64,000 bases of DNA from JADJOY01 sp016713535 [NCBI: Deltaproteobacteria bacterium]. Its GTDB lineage: Bacteria > JADJOY01. Below the pieces are notes generated by a model that had not been told where the DNA came from, did no database searches, and saw only the letters and a program-made list of their open reading frames with translations. The stretch's first letter is position 1; each line of letters begins with the position of its first letter. The stretch spans positions 5,684 through 69,683 of the forward strand of contig JADJOY010000013.1 in NCBI GenBank assembly GCA_016713535.1. The letters are read 5' to 3'. Position numbers and translations under genes: made by a program. Positions 48,180 through 55,421 of the stretch are shown in pieces.

Positions 48180-48395
48180 ATGCCTCGATCTGGCTTTATG
48201 CCCTCGATCGGGCCCCGCGTCCACGAGCTGCGCATTCCGGACGCCGAGCAGAGCTGGCGCATCGTCTACCGCATCGATCCCGACGTGATCGTGATCGTCG
48301 ACATCGCGAGCAAGAAGACTCCCGCCACCCCACACGCCATGATCGAGCGTTGCCAAGCCCGCCTGCGCGCCTACGATCTCGCTCGTCAGAGGTGA
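48180..48395 (+). CDS. higB: HigB-like toxin, N-terminally truncated
   Basis: Seventy-one residues containing the second half of a RelE/HigB-type mRNA-interferase fold (FMPSIGPRVHELRI, WRIVYRIDPDVIVIVDI, ASKKTPATPHAMI). The normal first 35-40 residues are absent: the frame upstream is open for only about 11 codons before a stop at 48144. It is followed after 13 bp by an XRE antitoxin gene in the standard higBA order. Because the N-terminal helices are missing it is probably inactive. Confidence 0.65.
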   Translation: MPRSGFMPSIGPRVHELRIPDAEQSWRIVYRIDPDVIVIVDIASKKTPATPHAMIERCQARLRAYDLARQR

Positions 48396-48408
48396 GAGGA
48401 TTCCGACT

Positions 48409-48852
48409 ATGGATGCCACGACTCGAAAGCGTCTCGAAGCCGCAGGCTGGCGGACCGGCACGGTTGCCGAGCTCTTGGGACTCACCCCCGCCGAAAGCGC
48501 CTTCATCGAGATGAAGCTCGCCCTGGCCCGCACGGTCCGCACGTTGCGCGAGCGCCGCCACCTCTCTCAGGATCAAGCCGCGGCTGCACTCGGTTCGAGC
48601 CAGTCCCGGATCTCCAAGATCGAAGCCGCGGATCGCTCCGTGTCGCTCGATCTCTTGGTGCGCTTCGCTCTCGATCTCGGCGCTACCCGGCGCGACGTCG
48701 CCGAGGCGCTCCTGGGCTCTTCGGTCTCCGTCAAACGGGTTCCCGCGAAGCGGGAACCCGCGGGACGTCGCCCAGATCGTTCGCGCCCGCCCACGGTCCG
48801 TGCGGCCAAGGCTCGAACGATCGCCCCGCCGGCTCCGTGCGTGACGCCCTGA
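48409..48852 (+). CDS. higA: HigA-like XRE antitoxin, tail altered by an IS insertion
   Basis: A 147-residue XRE helix-turn-helix protein (LALARTVRTLRERRHLSQDQ, SSQSRISKIEAADRSVSLDL). The N-terminal motif RKRLEAAGWRTGTVAELLGL is typical of HigA antitoxins paired with HigB. The C-terminus is long, basic and Pro-rich. Its stop TGA at 48850-48852 is made of the first three bases of an IS3-family element. Removing that element and one copy of the target duplication would extend the protein by AHRAPH to a TGA at 50325-50327. The antitoxin fold itself is intact. Confidence 0.75.
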   Translation: MDATTRKRLEAAGWRTGTVAELLGLTPAESAFIEMKLALARTVRTLRERRHLSQDQAAAALGSSQSRISKIEAADRSVSLDLLVRFALDLGATRRDVAEALLGSSVSVKRVPAKREPAGRRPDRSRPPTVRAAKARTIAPPAPCVTP

Positions 48853-48880
48853 TCTTGCCCCGATTCCGTGGACACCGTGA

Positions 48881-49975
48881 CTATGCCGCAATCGCGGCGT
48901 GATTTCTGTTCAACGTCATGGATCGATCAACCTGGACGACCGGGCCAGTGGCACCACTCGAAGGGCGCGCGAGGCCATTTCCGGGGGGATGCCGAGGTGG
49001 CGGGCCCCTGTCGCGACGCGCTCTGGAGCCATTTGGCGAGGCCGAATTTCCGCCGGTCGCGGTTGTTGCGGTGCTCCCTTGGTCCGAGCAGCTTCGTGCG
49101 GGGAGCTGGGCTCGGACTTCAAACTCCAACGGACTGACGTAGCCCAAGTGCGAGTGCCTGCGCCGCACGTTGTAGAAGCGCTCGATGTACTCACCAACCG
49201 ATGCGGTTGCTGCACTCGGGTTCTCGTATCGCTCATGATCCACGAGCTCGGCGCGCAGCGTGGCGAAGAAGCTTTCCGCCACCGCGTTGTCCCAGCAATC
49301 CCCACGACGGCTCATGCTACCGACGAAGCCGTTCGCGTCCAGAACATCTTGGTAGTCCTCGCTGGCGTACGGGCTGCCCCTGTCGGAATGGTGGATCAGC
49401 CCCGCCGCTGGCCGTCGGGCTCGGAGTGCGCGGCCAAGGGCCTCCAACGCCAAGATGCGGTCGTTCGTATCGCTTACGGCCCAACCCACCACGCGGCGCG
49501 AGAACAGGTCCAGGATCACCGCCAGGTACGCCCAGCCCGCGTGTGTCGCCAGGTACGTCACGTCTGTCACCCAGGCCAAATTCCGTGCGTTCGGCGAGAA
49601 CTGCCGATCGAGCACGTTGGGGGCGATGGGGGGAGTGGTTCGAGTCGGTCGTGCGGCGGAGCGCCGCTCTGACGCGGTACGAGCCGCTGCTCGCGCATCA
49701 GTCTCGCAACTCGCTTTCGCCCCAGGTGCCAGCCCTGAGCCCGCAGATCCTCGTGGACTCGCGGACTGCCGTAGGTGCACCGGCTCTGCCGGTGCGACGC
49801 CGTGATCTCCACGGCGAGCCGGGCATCAGCCTTTGCACGAGCGCTGGGGCCACGATCCTCCAGGCGTAGAAGCCGCTCGGCGACGGCGAGCACCCGGCAG
49901 AGCATGCGAACGGGAAGGTGGCCTTCTCGGCGTTGATGAACCGGAATCTCACCGGCTCTCCTTCGCGAAGAAGGC
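48881..49975 (-). pseudogene. IS3-family transposase OrfB (DDE integrase), frameshifted
   Basis: The catalytic integrase half. It begins in the -1 frame after the slippery site (FINAEKATFPFACSAGCSPSPSGFYAWR). It then needs two further frame changes, near 49860 (to YGSPRVHEDLRAQGWHLGRKRV) and near 49650 (to NLAWVTDVTYLATHAGWAYL). The DDE triad is present in the final frame: WVTDVTY, HHSDRGSPYAS and the Glu of NAVAESFFATLRAELV. The unplanned shifts would prevent activity unless they are assembly errors. Confidence 0.85.
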
Positions 49976-50245
49976 CGCCGCTTTTTTTAATATTTCTCGT
50001 TCCATCTCCAGGCGCTTCACCTGGGCACGGAGCCGCGTCAGCTCTTCGCGCTCCGCGGTGGTCAACGCGCCCGGCGGGCCCTGTCCCGCGTCGATCGCCG
50101 CGCGCTTCACCCACTCTCGCAGCCCGTTCTCGGCCAGATCGAGATCCTTGGCGACCTTGGCGATGTTGCGGTCACCCAGCTTACAGAGCCGTACCGCCTC
50201 GGCCTTGAACTCCGGTGAGAACGACCTTCGGTGTCTCCGTGCCAT
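49949..50245 (-). CDS. IS3-family transposase OrfA
   Basis: A 98-residue helix-turn-helix protein (RRSFSPEFKAEAVRLCKLG) that binds the IS ends, with a C-terminal leucine-zipper-like helix (LTRLRAQVKRLEMEREIL). The start is the ATG at 50245. Near its end on the minus strand lies A7G (complement of 49980-49988), the canonical slippery heptamer for the programmed -1 shift that makes the OrfAB transposase; the -1 frame continues straight into OrfB. Confidence 0.9.
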   Translation of the reverse strand: MARRHRRSFSPEFKAEAVRLCKLGDRNIAKVAKDLDLAENGLREWVKRAAIDAGQGPPGALTTAEREELTRLRAQVKRLEMEREILKKAAAFFAKESR

Positions 50246-50305
50246 CCCAACCTCCGGGCGCATTCTCGCGCCTGTTGGGGTGTCCACGGAAACGGGGGAG
50301 GATCA

Positions 50306-50685
50306 CCCGCACATCGGGCGCCCCACTGACTCAGAGCTGAGTGTCACCTTTTAGGGGGAAGTGTCCACAACCTTTCGCACCGAGTTCTGCCCATCCTTCA
50401 ATGGGCAGAACAGATTCAAGACCGGGGGCACTCTTTCGGCTGGGTTGTTCGCAACCCTAGGGCACAGGATCAGGCATACGACATCGAGCGTGCCAGTCGT
50501 TCCTCCAGCAGTCGTGCGCATCGGCATCATCGCTGCAGGGTGCGGATCGGTGGTCGATAGGGCCGAGGGAGCCCGAGTGGCACCATCGAAAAACTGAGTG
50601 TCACCTACCCATCGGGGTCGGAGTTGGTTGATTCGAGACGAGCGCTCTTCGTACTGCGGTGCGCACCTCCTCGCTTCGGTCCTGA
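50306..50685. other. Truncated Rhs-tip boundary (tip D) and conserved upstream segment
   Basis: On the minus strand 50359-50411 encode only LKDGQNSVRKVVDTS, the first 15 residues of an Rhs tip. The tip then breaks off against the sequence flanking the IS3 element. The 190 bp to its right (50412-50600) are closely similar to 52555-52745, the segment before tip C. The hairpin GTTCTGCCCAT-CCTTCA-ATGGGCAGAAC occupies 50384-50411. No complete gene is present. Confidence 0.6.
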
Positions 50686-51234
50686 TTACCGACAATCCGG
50701 CCCCTCCATAACGCTCGGATCCCACTGCGCCTGGACGGACAACGCTGCGATCGCCGCAATTCTTACACGCGGAGATTCGTCATGAAGCGCGGCTTGCACG
50801 AAAGTACTTCTGGATGCGCTAGCGCCATGCGGACTCAGCACACTTAGCGCCCAGATCGCCGCTACTCGCACCTCGATGTCGGGATCACCCGTCGCCGATC
50901 CGACTGCCGAAATCACTGCATCAGTTCGAGTACCCCGCTTAACAAACACCTCGAGCGCAGACCGTCGCGCTTTTGCTTCGCCGTGCCGCAAACACCGCCG
51001 GAGGCGCCAATCAACCCACCAATCGGGGAAGGCGTATGACAAGGCATTGATCGAGGCGGATTGCACCACTGCCTTCGGATCATCTGCTCGCGCAATCAGA
51101 ACTTCAACATATGCAAGGAGCCCGAGCATCAGAATGCCGAAGATCACAGATCCAACTTTTACGGCGCCCAAGAGGACGGCGCGCGGCCGTAAAGGGGCCG
51201 ACTGAGAACCATCAAGTCGACCTGACGCATGCAT
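50686..51234 (-). CDS. Membrane-anchored HEAT-repeat protein, putative immunity protein C
   Basis: A 182-residue protein with an N-terminal transmembrane helix (VGSVIFGILMLGLLAYVEVLI) and a helical repeat domain of HEAT/ARM type (DPDIEVRVAAIWALSVLSP and DESPRVRIAAIAALSVQAQ). The ATG at 51234 lies 12 bp after the stop of the HEVAH toxin, the usual place for an immunity gene in Rhs cassettes. The anchor suggests it acts at the periplasmic face. HEAT-like repeats are a known immunity-protein architecture. The assignment rests on position and architecture, not on a recognised family. Confidence 0.6.
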   Translation of the reverse strand: MHASGRLDGSQSAPLRPRAVLLGAVKVGSVIFGILMLGLLAYVEVLIARADDPKAVVQSASINALSYAFPDWWVDWRLRRCLRHGEAKARRSALEVFVKRGTRTDAVISAVGSATGDPDIEVRVAAIWALSVLSPHGASASRSTFVQAALHDESPRVRIAAIAALSVQAQWDPSVMEGPDCR

Positions 51235-51756
51235 TAACACACCCTTCAGTTCTCTTTGACTTCGCACTTACCATGGAGGCCACCCGTAGCGCCTTGACTG
51301 AAGACGGAATTCTCGCAAGATTCAGCGAATTCCTCACTCTCTCCGAACGCGGACTGCACCGCTTGTTCATGACGTTCCGCATATACGTGATGCGCCACCT
51401 CGTGAACGATCAGAGCCGCGATTGCCGGGCATCCAGACACTATTCCCTTGCGTATGCTTTGGCGCGATAGCGAAACAGCCGGCGTTGGGTCATTGATCGC
51501 GAAAGCTGACCCACAAACATCGCGCAGTGCGTCGGATGGAAAGTCAGCGTCATCGATGATCGCGATCTCTCCGGAAATAGACTTGATCTCGGCGAACTTG
51601 TCGCTGAGCGCCCGTAACGCACGGACCTTATCGGGCTCGTCGTCACCGATCTGCGCAATCTTCAGCACAGCTTCGATACCAGACGACACCCCTTGGTCTA
51701 CGGCTTCGTCGAACTTTCCCTTCACCGCCTTATCGCGCGCCTTTATCAACTGCGGC

Positions 51757-52156
51757 GTATCCGTCCGGTAGTCCCATGGGGCCGGTGCGAAGGGGCCGCA
51801 GCTCGCGTGATCCGCGGCGGGCAGGTCCGTCGGTTGTAGAGGTCGGGTACGGCTTACTCGGCGGCGACCGATGAAGCTTGGGGGTGAGCGCTGGCCCAGC
51901 GATCGGGCAGGAGCTCGGCCATGCGGTGAGCGGGCCATCCCACGGCGAGCTTCTCGATCACGTCCGTGAGGTACGGCAGGGTGCCACGCCGTGCTGCACG
52001 CAAGTCCGCATCAAGCTGTAGGTATCCGTCCGGTAGTTCCATGTTCCGTCGTGCGGCGGCTCGCGTGAAGCTCTGCCTCCTCGATCGCGGTGAGGATCGA
52101 GGCAGAGCTTCACGCGAGCCGCGGAACGACGGAACATGGAACTACCGGACGGATAC
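51757..52156. mobile_element. 400-bp IS66-derived deletion element with 8-bp target duplication
   Basis: The ends are GTATCCGTCCGGTAGT and its exact complement, flanked on both sides by the 8-mer ACTGCGGC (51749-51756 and 52157-52164). An 8-bp duplication is characteristic of IS66. Inside, 51854-52030 on the minus strand encodes the end of an IS66 transposase (LPYLTDVIEKL, AELLPDRWASAHPQ). A second inward terminal repeat starts at 52020. It makes a nearly 60-bp inverted repeat with the right end (arms 52020-52080 and 52097-52156). Confidence 0.85.
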
Positions 52157-52526
52157 ACTGCGGCACACTTATCGCGGCGAGAATTCCAATTATCGCGATG
52201 ACCACCAAGAGCTCGACGAGGGTGAACTCCCCGGTCGGGTCAATCTTGTTGATCGGATCCAGATTCCCATAGGTGAACCGGTGCAGGGATGGCGGGTCGA
52301 ATTCATTCCCACCCCGCGGATCCCTGCTCTCAAACCTCCCCGTCCCCGGATCCATCCACCGGGCCCGCAGGTACGTCATCTCGAGGTTCGGATCCAGCAC
52401 CTCCCCAAACGCCCGGTGATTGAAGATCCACCCGGCCGGCTGGTCGCTGTTCAGCACCTCCCCGAACGCCGTGTAGTCGTACGACGCGACCACGGCCCCG
52501 GTCGTATCGACAACCTTTCGGACGTT

Positions 52527-52554
52527 GTTCTGCCCATCCTTCAATGGGCAGAAC
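52527..52554. repeat. Perfect hairpin at the start of Rhs tip C
   Basis: The arms GTTCTGCCCAT and ATGGGCAGAAC (11 bp) surround CCTTCA. The same perfect hairpin is at 50384-50411, and weaker versions lie at tips A and B. It encodes the CPLKDGQN boundary where the displaced tips begin, so it could mark a recombination site or simply be constrained by coding. Confidence 0.6.
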
Positions 52555-52742
52555 ACGTTCAAGACCGGGGACTCTCTTCCAGCGGGGATGCTCTCAACCC
52601 TGGGGCACAGGATTAGGCATAAGACATCGAGCCTGCCAATCGTGGCCCCAGCGGTCGTGCGCATCGGGATCATCGCTGCAGCGTGCGGATCGGTGGTCGA
52701 AAGGGCGAGACCGAGTGGCACCGTGCAGAAGGTGGGTGGCAC

Positions 52743-52928
52743 CTACTGCGGGAGGGGAGCTCGAGATCGATAGAGCACGCTTACCACCCGCTCAGCGCTC
52801 GCGATCAACAAGGTGGGTGGCACCGCTTCCCGGGGCTGGAGTCGACGAAGGGAGAAAACGCGCGTCGCCAGACGGCAACGCAGCCGAAACGGAAAGCGAA
52901 ACGCCGAGTGGCACCAGCAAAAGGGCAG
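52743..52928. other. Intergenic stretch between immunity gene B and tip C
   Basis: No gene is supported. Together with the preceding 190 bp it contains several copies of the short word GAGTGGCACC or GGTGGCACC (near 52713, 52734, 52812, 52906), which also occurs near 50576. It is less GC-rich than the flanking chromosome. Confidence 0.4.
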
Positions 52929-53483
52929 CTATTCCCTGACGGGTGAAAGTCCCCAGAGTCCTCTTCGGTGCTGCATCGCCTGCAACTCCGCGGCCTGGAG
53001 ACGTTGATCCAATGGGTTTTGCCTCTCTTCAGGCAAGTGTCTCGCCCAACCTCTTGAGACCATCAGCAGATTCGCGATCCCTTCATCAAAGGTTGCGGCC
53101 GTCGGAGGTGGACCTGCCGGGTCTGCGACCATCACGTATGCAACAAGACATCCGTGAGAATCCCGGTCGTCGGCATTCTTCGCATAGTAGAGAGATATAC
53201 GCCTCTGTCCGATGATCAGCCGCAATTCTTCCTGCGCCTGCTGGAAGCCTGTCTCTCCTTGGCTTGGTGCTCTGATACCCGCCAGCCGAACACACTCTCG
53301 CAAGCCGTTCATCTCTACCTCAATTCGATCGCCGCTGACCACCTGAACAAAGCGAATGTCCATTCGCGTAGAACTCGCGCGCGCCCACACACCACTGGAT
53401 ACACTCATCAGCACGCCATAAGCGAGACGAACCCACGGCGAAACCAGACAACGTCTCATCTTCATCAATGCTGAGGCGCCCAT
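52929..53483 (-). CDS. Exported SNase-like protein, putative immunity protein B
   Basis: A 184-residue protein with a signal peptide (LAYGVLMSVSSGVWARA) and a staphylococcal-nuclease-like OB fold: VQVVSGDRIEVEMNG, VRLAGIRAPSQGE, DSHGCLVAYVMV, QHRRGLWG. Compared with active nucleases, the first Asp-Thr pair reads GDR and the catalytic Arg after Tyr-Gly is Cys (HGC). Therefore it is probably inactive and used as a binding fold. It starts 46 bp after the metzincin toxin gene (an inner ATG at 53465 also fits), the immunity position. An ordinary secreted nuclease remains an alternative. Confidence 0.6.
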   Translation of the reverse strand: MGASALMKMRRCLVSPWVRLAYGVLMSVSSGVWARASSTRMDIRFVQVVSGDRIEVEMNGLRECVRLAGIRAPSQGETGFQQAQEELRLIIGQRRISLYYAKNADDRDSHGCLVAYVMVADPAGPPPTAATFDEGIANLLMVSRGWARHLPEERQNPLDQRLQAAELQAMQHRRGLWGLSPVRE

Positions 53484-53529
53484 TTGTCCCCTGTGACATG
53501 AATTAGCAACACAGCCTCACACTGATATT

Positions 53530-54630
53530 TCATCTAGTCCTATTATGGTCTTTCATCCACAGATACCAGGACGCCTTTTCAGGAGCACTCAACCCAGTGT
53601 TCAAAACAACCGCATTCATCAGTGCACTTGAGTCCGGAGGATCGGAATGATCGAGACCTCCATTATGGCCGATCTCATGCGCGAGGAATTTCCCGTCGGA
53701 GCACGACCCTTCCCCGCTAACTGCTCCTGCCCGTCCTGGCTGCAAGGCCGCGCCGCATACAGTAAGTCCATTCGAATTCGTGGCCGGATCAATCACCTGA
53801 TCGGCGAATATATAGGTTAGCGTTGTATCATCTCCATATTCTGCAGCAATGTCCCACACGTTAGGGTTGCCCGACGGTTCTCCTCGATCGGTGTCAATCA
53901 CGCGGAACTGTTCGTCTGCTTCAAGGAATCTTTCTTGTACAAATGTGGCACGTGGGGATGGCGGCTTATTCCACACATCCGTTGCACCATTCATTGTGGA
54001 TACAAGCTTGCTCCGGTCCCACGTGGCCGAATTCTTTGGAAGCACTAGCGTCAGAGCTACCCGGGTGTCGTAAGGCACTCCCACCGGATTGCCAATACTC
54101 GGCGCAGCCATGGCACTGCTAGCCAGTATCCCCACTAGCGCAACAGCGACCAGCACAGTCGCGAGAAAGAACTGACCACTAGGGTCGGCGAAGAGTTGCG
54201 GACTCGAATTAGCGTAACTGTATCGATGGAGTGTGGCTGGACGGGAAACGAGCCCCCCAAACGGATCCCTCGCCGTAAACCTCCCCGTGTTGGGATCCAT
54301 CCACCGGGCCCGCAGGTACGTCATCTCGAAATTGGGGTCGTAGATCTCCCCGAACGCCCGGTGATTGAAGATCCACCCACTCGCCTGATCCTGGTTCAAC
54401 ACCTCCCCGAACGCCGTGTAGTCATACGACGCGACGATTGCCCCGGTCGTATCCACAACCTTTCGGACGGAATTCTGGCCGTCCTTCAATGGGCAGAACT
54501 GTTTCTGCAGCCGGGGCCTTCTTTCAGCAGAGAGTGTCAACCTCCCGGGGCGCACGAGTACCACTACGACCGCGTCGCCCCTTGTACGTTGCGAGGAGGG
54601 TCTCTCTTGGCGGTTAGCGCCTGGACTCAA
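53530..54630 (-). CDS. Rhs tip B: core tip + hydrophobic segment + metzincin toxin
   Basis: An uninterrupted frame of 366 codons. Residues 47-150 are the Rhs core end (KDGQNSVRKVVDTTG, SYDYTAFGEVL, YLRARWMDPNTGRF, LFADPSG). Directly after DPSG comes a hydrophobic helix (QFFLATVLVAVALVGILASS). The C-terminal 170 residues form a zinc peptidase with the full metzincin consensus HEIGHNGGLDH (HExxHxxGxxH) and a Met-turn candidate SSALMNA 6-8 residues later. The first 46 residues before KDGQ lack similarity, so the true start is unsure. The immunity-type gene follows at once. It would cleave envelope proteins or peptidoglycan peptides of a competitor. Confidence 0.82.
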   Translation of the reverse strand: MSPGANRQERPSSQRTRGDAVVVVLVRPGRLTLSAERRPRLQKQFCPLKDGQNSVRKVVDTTGAIVASYDYTAFGEVLNQDQASGWIFNHRAFGEIYDPNFEMTYLRARWMDPNTGRFTARDPFGGLVSRPATLHRYSYANSSPQLFADPSGQFFLATVLVAVALVGILASSAMAAPSIGNPVGVPYDTRVALTLVLPKNSATWDRSKLVSTMNGATDVWNKPPSPRATFVQERFLEADEQFRVIDTDRGEPSGNPNVWDIAAEYGDDTTLTYIFADQVIDPATNSNGLTVCGAALQPGRAGAVSGEGSCSDGKFLAHEIGHNGGLDHSDPPDSSALMNAVVLNTGLSAPEKASWYLWMKDHNRTR

Positions 54631-54705
54631 TGGCCGTCCGTCTCATTAAAACTCTCGTCGCTTGCGGGGCACCCGGTTCCCGCGCGTGTTGTCGCCTCCC
54701 ATCGG

Positions 54706-55416
54706 TTAGCAAGCGCCAGATCTTCCTCGACCGCTGCCATAGCGACGTACGGTGGCGACTTCACCGGCGGGCACGAGGATCCATCCTCTAACGAGGTCGA
54801 GAGTTCGTCGCGCAGCCGAAATGCACTCGGATTGGTACAGATAGTTGACGCTTAGCAGATACACCTTTCCGATGGCCTCACAGCAGTCATGATCGCCCCC
54901 TCCGGTTGATCCTGCGACAGCCAGCCTCAAGGCTGCAGCCGCGATCATGGCGTGGCGTCCACCGCCCCTCGCCGACGCCTCTGCCACCAGCAAAAGCGAC
55001 TCCACCCCTTCGCCGGCGAACAAACCAAACTCTCGATCTGCTGCTCCAAAGGCCGCGAGGGCAGCACACTCGGCCCGAGTAGGCGCCTGATCAGCGATCG
55101 GCGACTCATCGGCAATCGACGTAGCAGCGATAGCTTCAGTAGCGACATCGCGAAGCGCCGCCCACGACTCAGACGCGACCTGCGCGCAGCCAAGCTCGCC
55201 TAAGGCAGGCCCCGAGGCTGCCCGCAGCAGAGCCGCGTCCCGGTCCAGACGTTCGAACCCCGGGACGCGTTGAAGGCACATCGGCAGCGCGAAGTTCCTT
55301 GCGGATTGACTATCCTGACCCTGCCCACTGACGTAGGCACACTCGGGCAAGAGCGTGAGCGTAATTGCCCCCAGAGCAGCCAATCGTCGTCGACCTGATA
55401 CGAGACATGCTCTCAC
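54706..55416 (-). CDS. Predicted lipoprotein, putative immunity protein A
   Basis: A 236-residue protein beginning RACLVSGRRRLAALGAIT and a lipobox-like TLLPEC, so exported and perhaps lipid-anchored. The mature part is helical and Ala-rich with several Cys residues (FALPMCLQR, LGELGCAQ, RAECAAL, HDCCEAI). It starts five bases after the end of the HENDH toxin on the same strand. Together with GC content lower than the flanks, this makes it the best candidate for that toxin's immunity protein. No known family is recognised. Confidence 0.55.
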   Translation of the reverse strand: MRACLVSGRRRLAALGAITLTLLPECAYVSGQGQDSQSARNFALPMCLQRVPGFERLDRDAALLRAASGPALGELGCAQVASESWAALRDVATEAIAATSIADESPIADQAPTRAECAALAAFGAADREFGLFAGEGVESLLLVAEASARGGGRHAMIAAAALRLAVAGSTGGGDHDCCEAIGKVYLLSVNYLYQSECISAARRTLDLVRGWILVPAGEVATVRRYGSGRGRSGAC

Positions 55417-55421
55417 CGCCG

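Larger units (their letters stand above)
48850..50305 (-). mobile_element. IS3-family insertion sequence
   Basis: About 1456 bp. Imperfect terminal inverted repeats of about 27 bp (TGATCTTGCCCCGATTCCG / GTGATCCTCCCCCGTTTCCG, both continuing TGGACACC) bound two overlapping transposase frames on the minus strand. The flanks show a 3-bp direct repeat CCC, within the 3-5 bp range for this family. The element lies in the 3' end of higA. Frameshifts in orfB suggest that it is no longer active. Confidence 0.88.
51246..52742 (-). pseudogene. Rhs tip C: core tip + prepilin-like segment + HEVAH metallopeptidase toxin, split by an insertion
   Basis: The 5' part (52160-52570) has the Rhs core end: KDGQNNVRKVVDTTG, YDYTAFGEVL and YLRARWMDPGTGRFESRDP. 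It is followed by DPTGEFTLVELLVVIAII, a hydrophobic stretch like a type IV prepilin N-terminus. A 400-bp insertion with an 8-bp target duplication interrupts it at 51757-52156. The sequence resumes at 51748 as LIKARDKAVKGKFDEAVDQ. It ends with the toxin domain containing the zinc motif LIVHEVAHHVYAERHE, stop at 51246. Without the insertion it would be one continuous cassette. The 5' start codon is not resolved, as is usual for displaced tips. Confidence 0.75.

Noticed and set aside
48144-48542. Upstream extension of the nucleotidyltransferase-like frame
   Set aside because: That part is the exact antisense of higB and higA, which have clear protein similarity; the extension has none.
51757-52156. 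A transcription terminator or riboswitch formed by the long inverted repeat
   Set aside because: The inverted repeat consists of IS66 ends, with target duplications and a transposase fragment, so a mobile-element origin explains it.
52110-52742. A complete pilin gene in tip C
   Set aside because: The prepilin-like stretch is in frame with the Rhs core and follows DPTG directly, with no start codon or leader, and the following residues belong to the HEVAH toxin once the insertion is removed.
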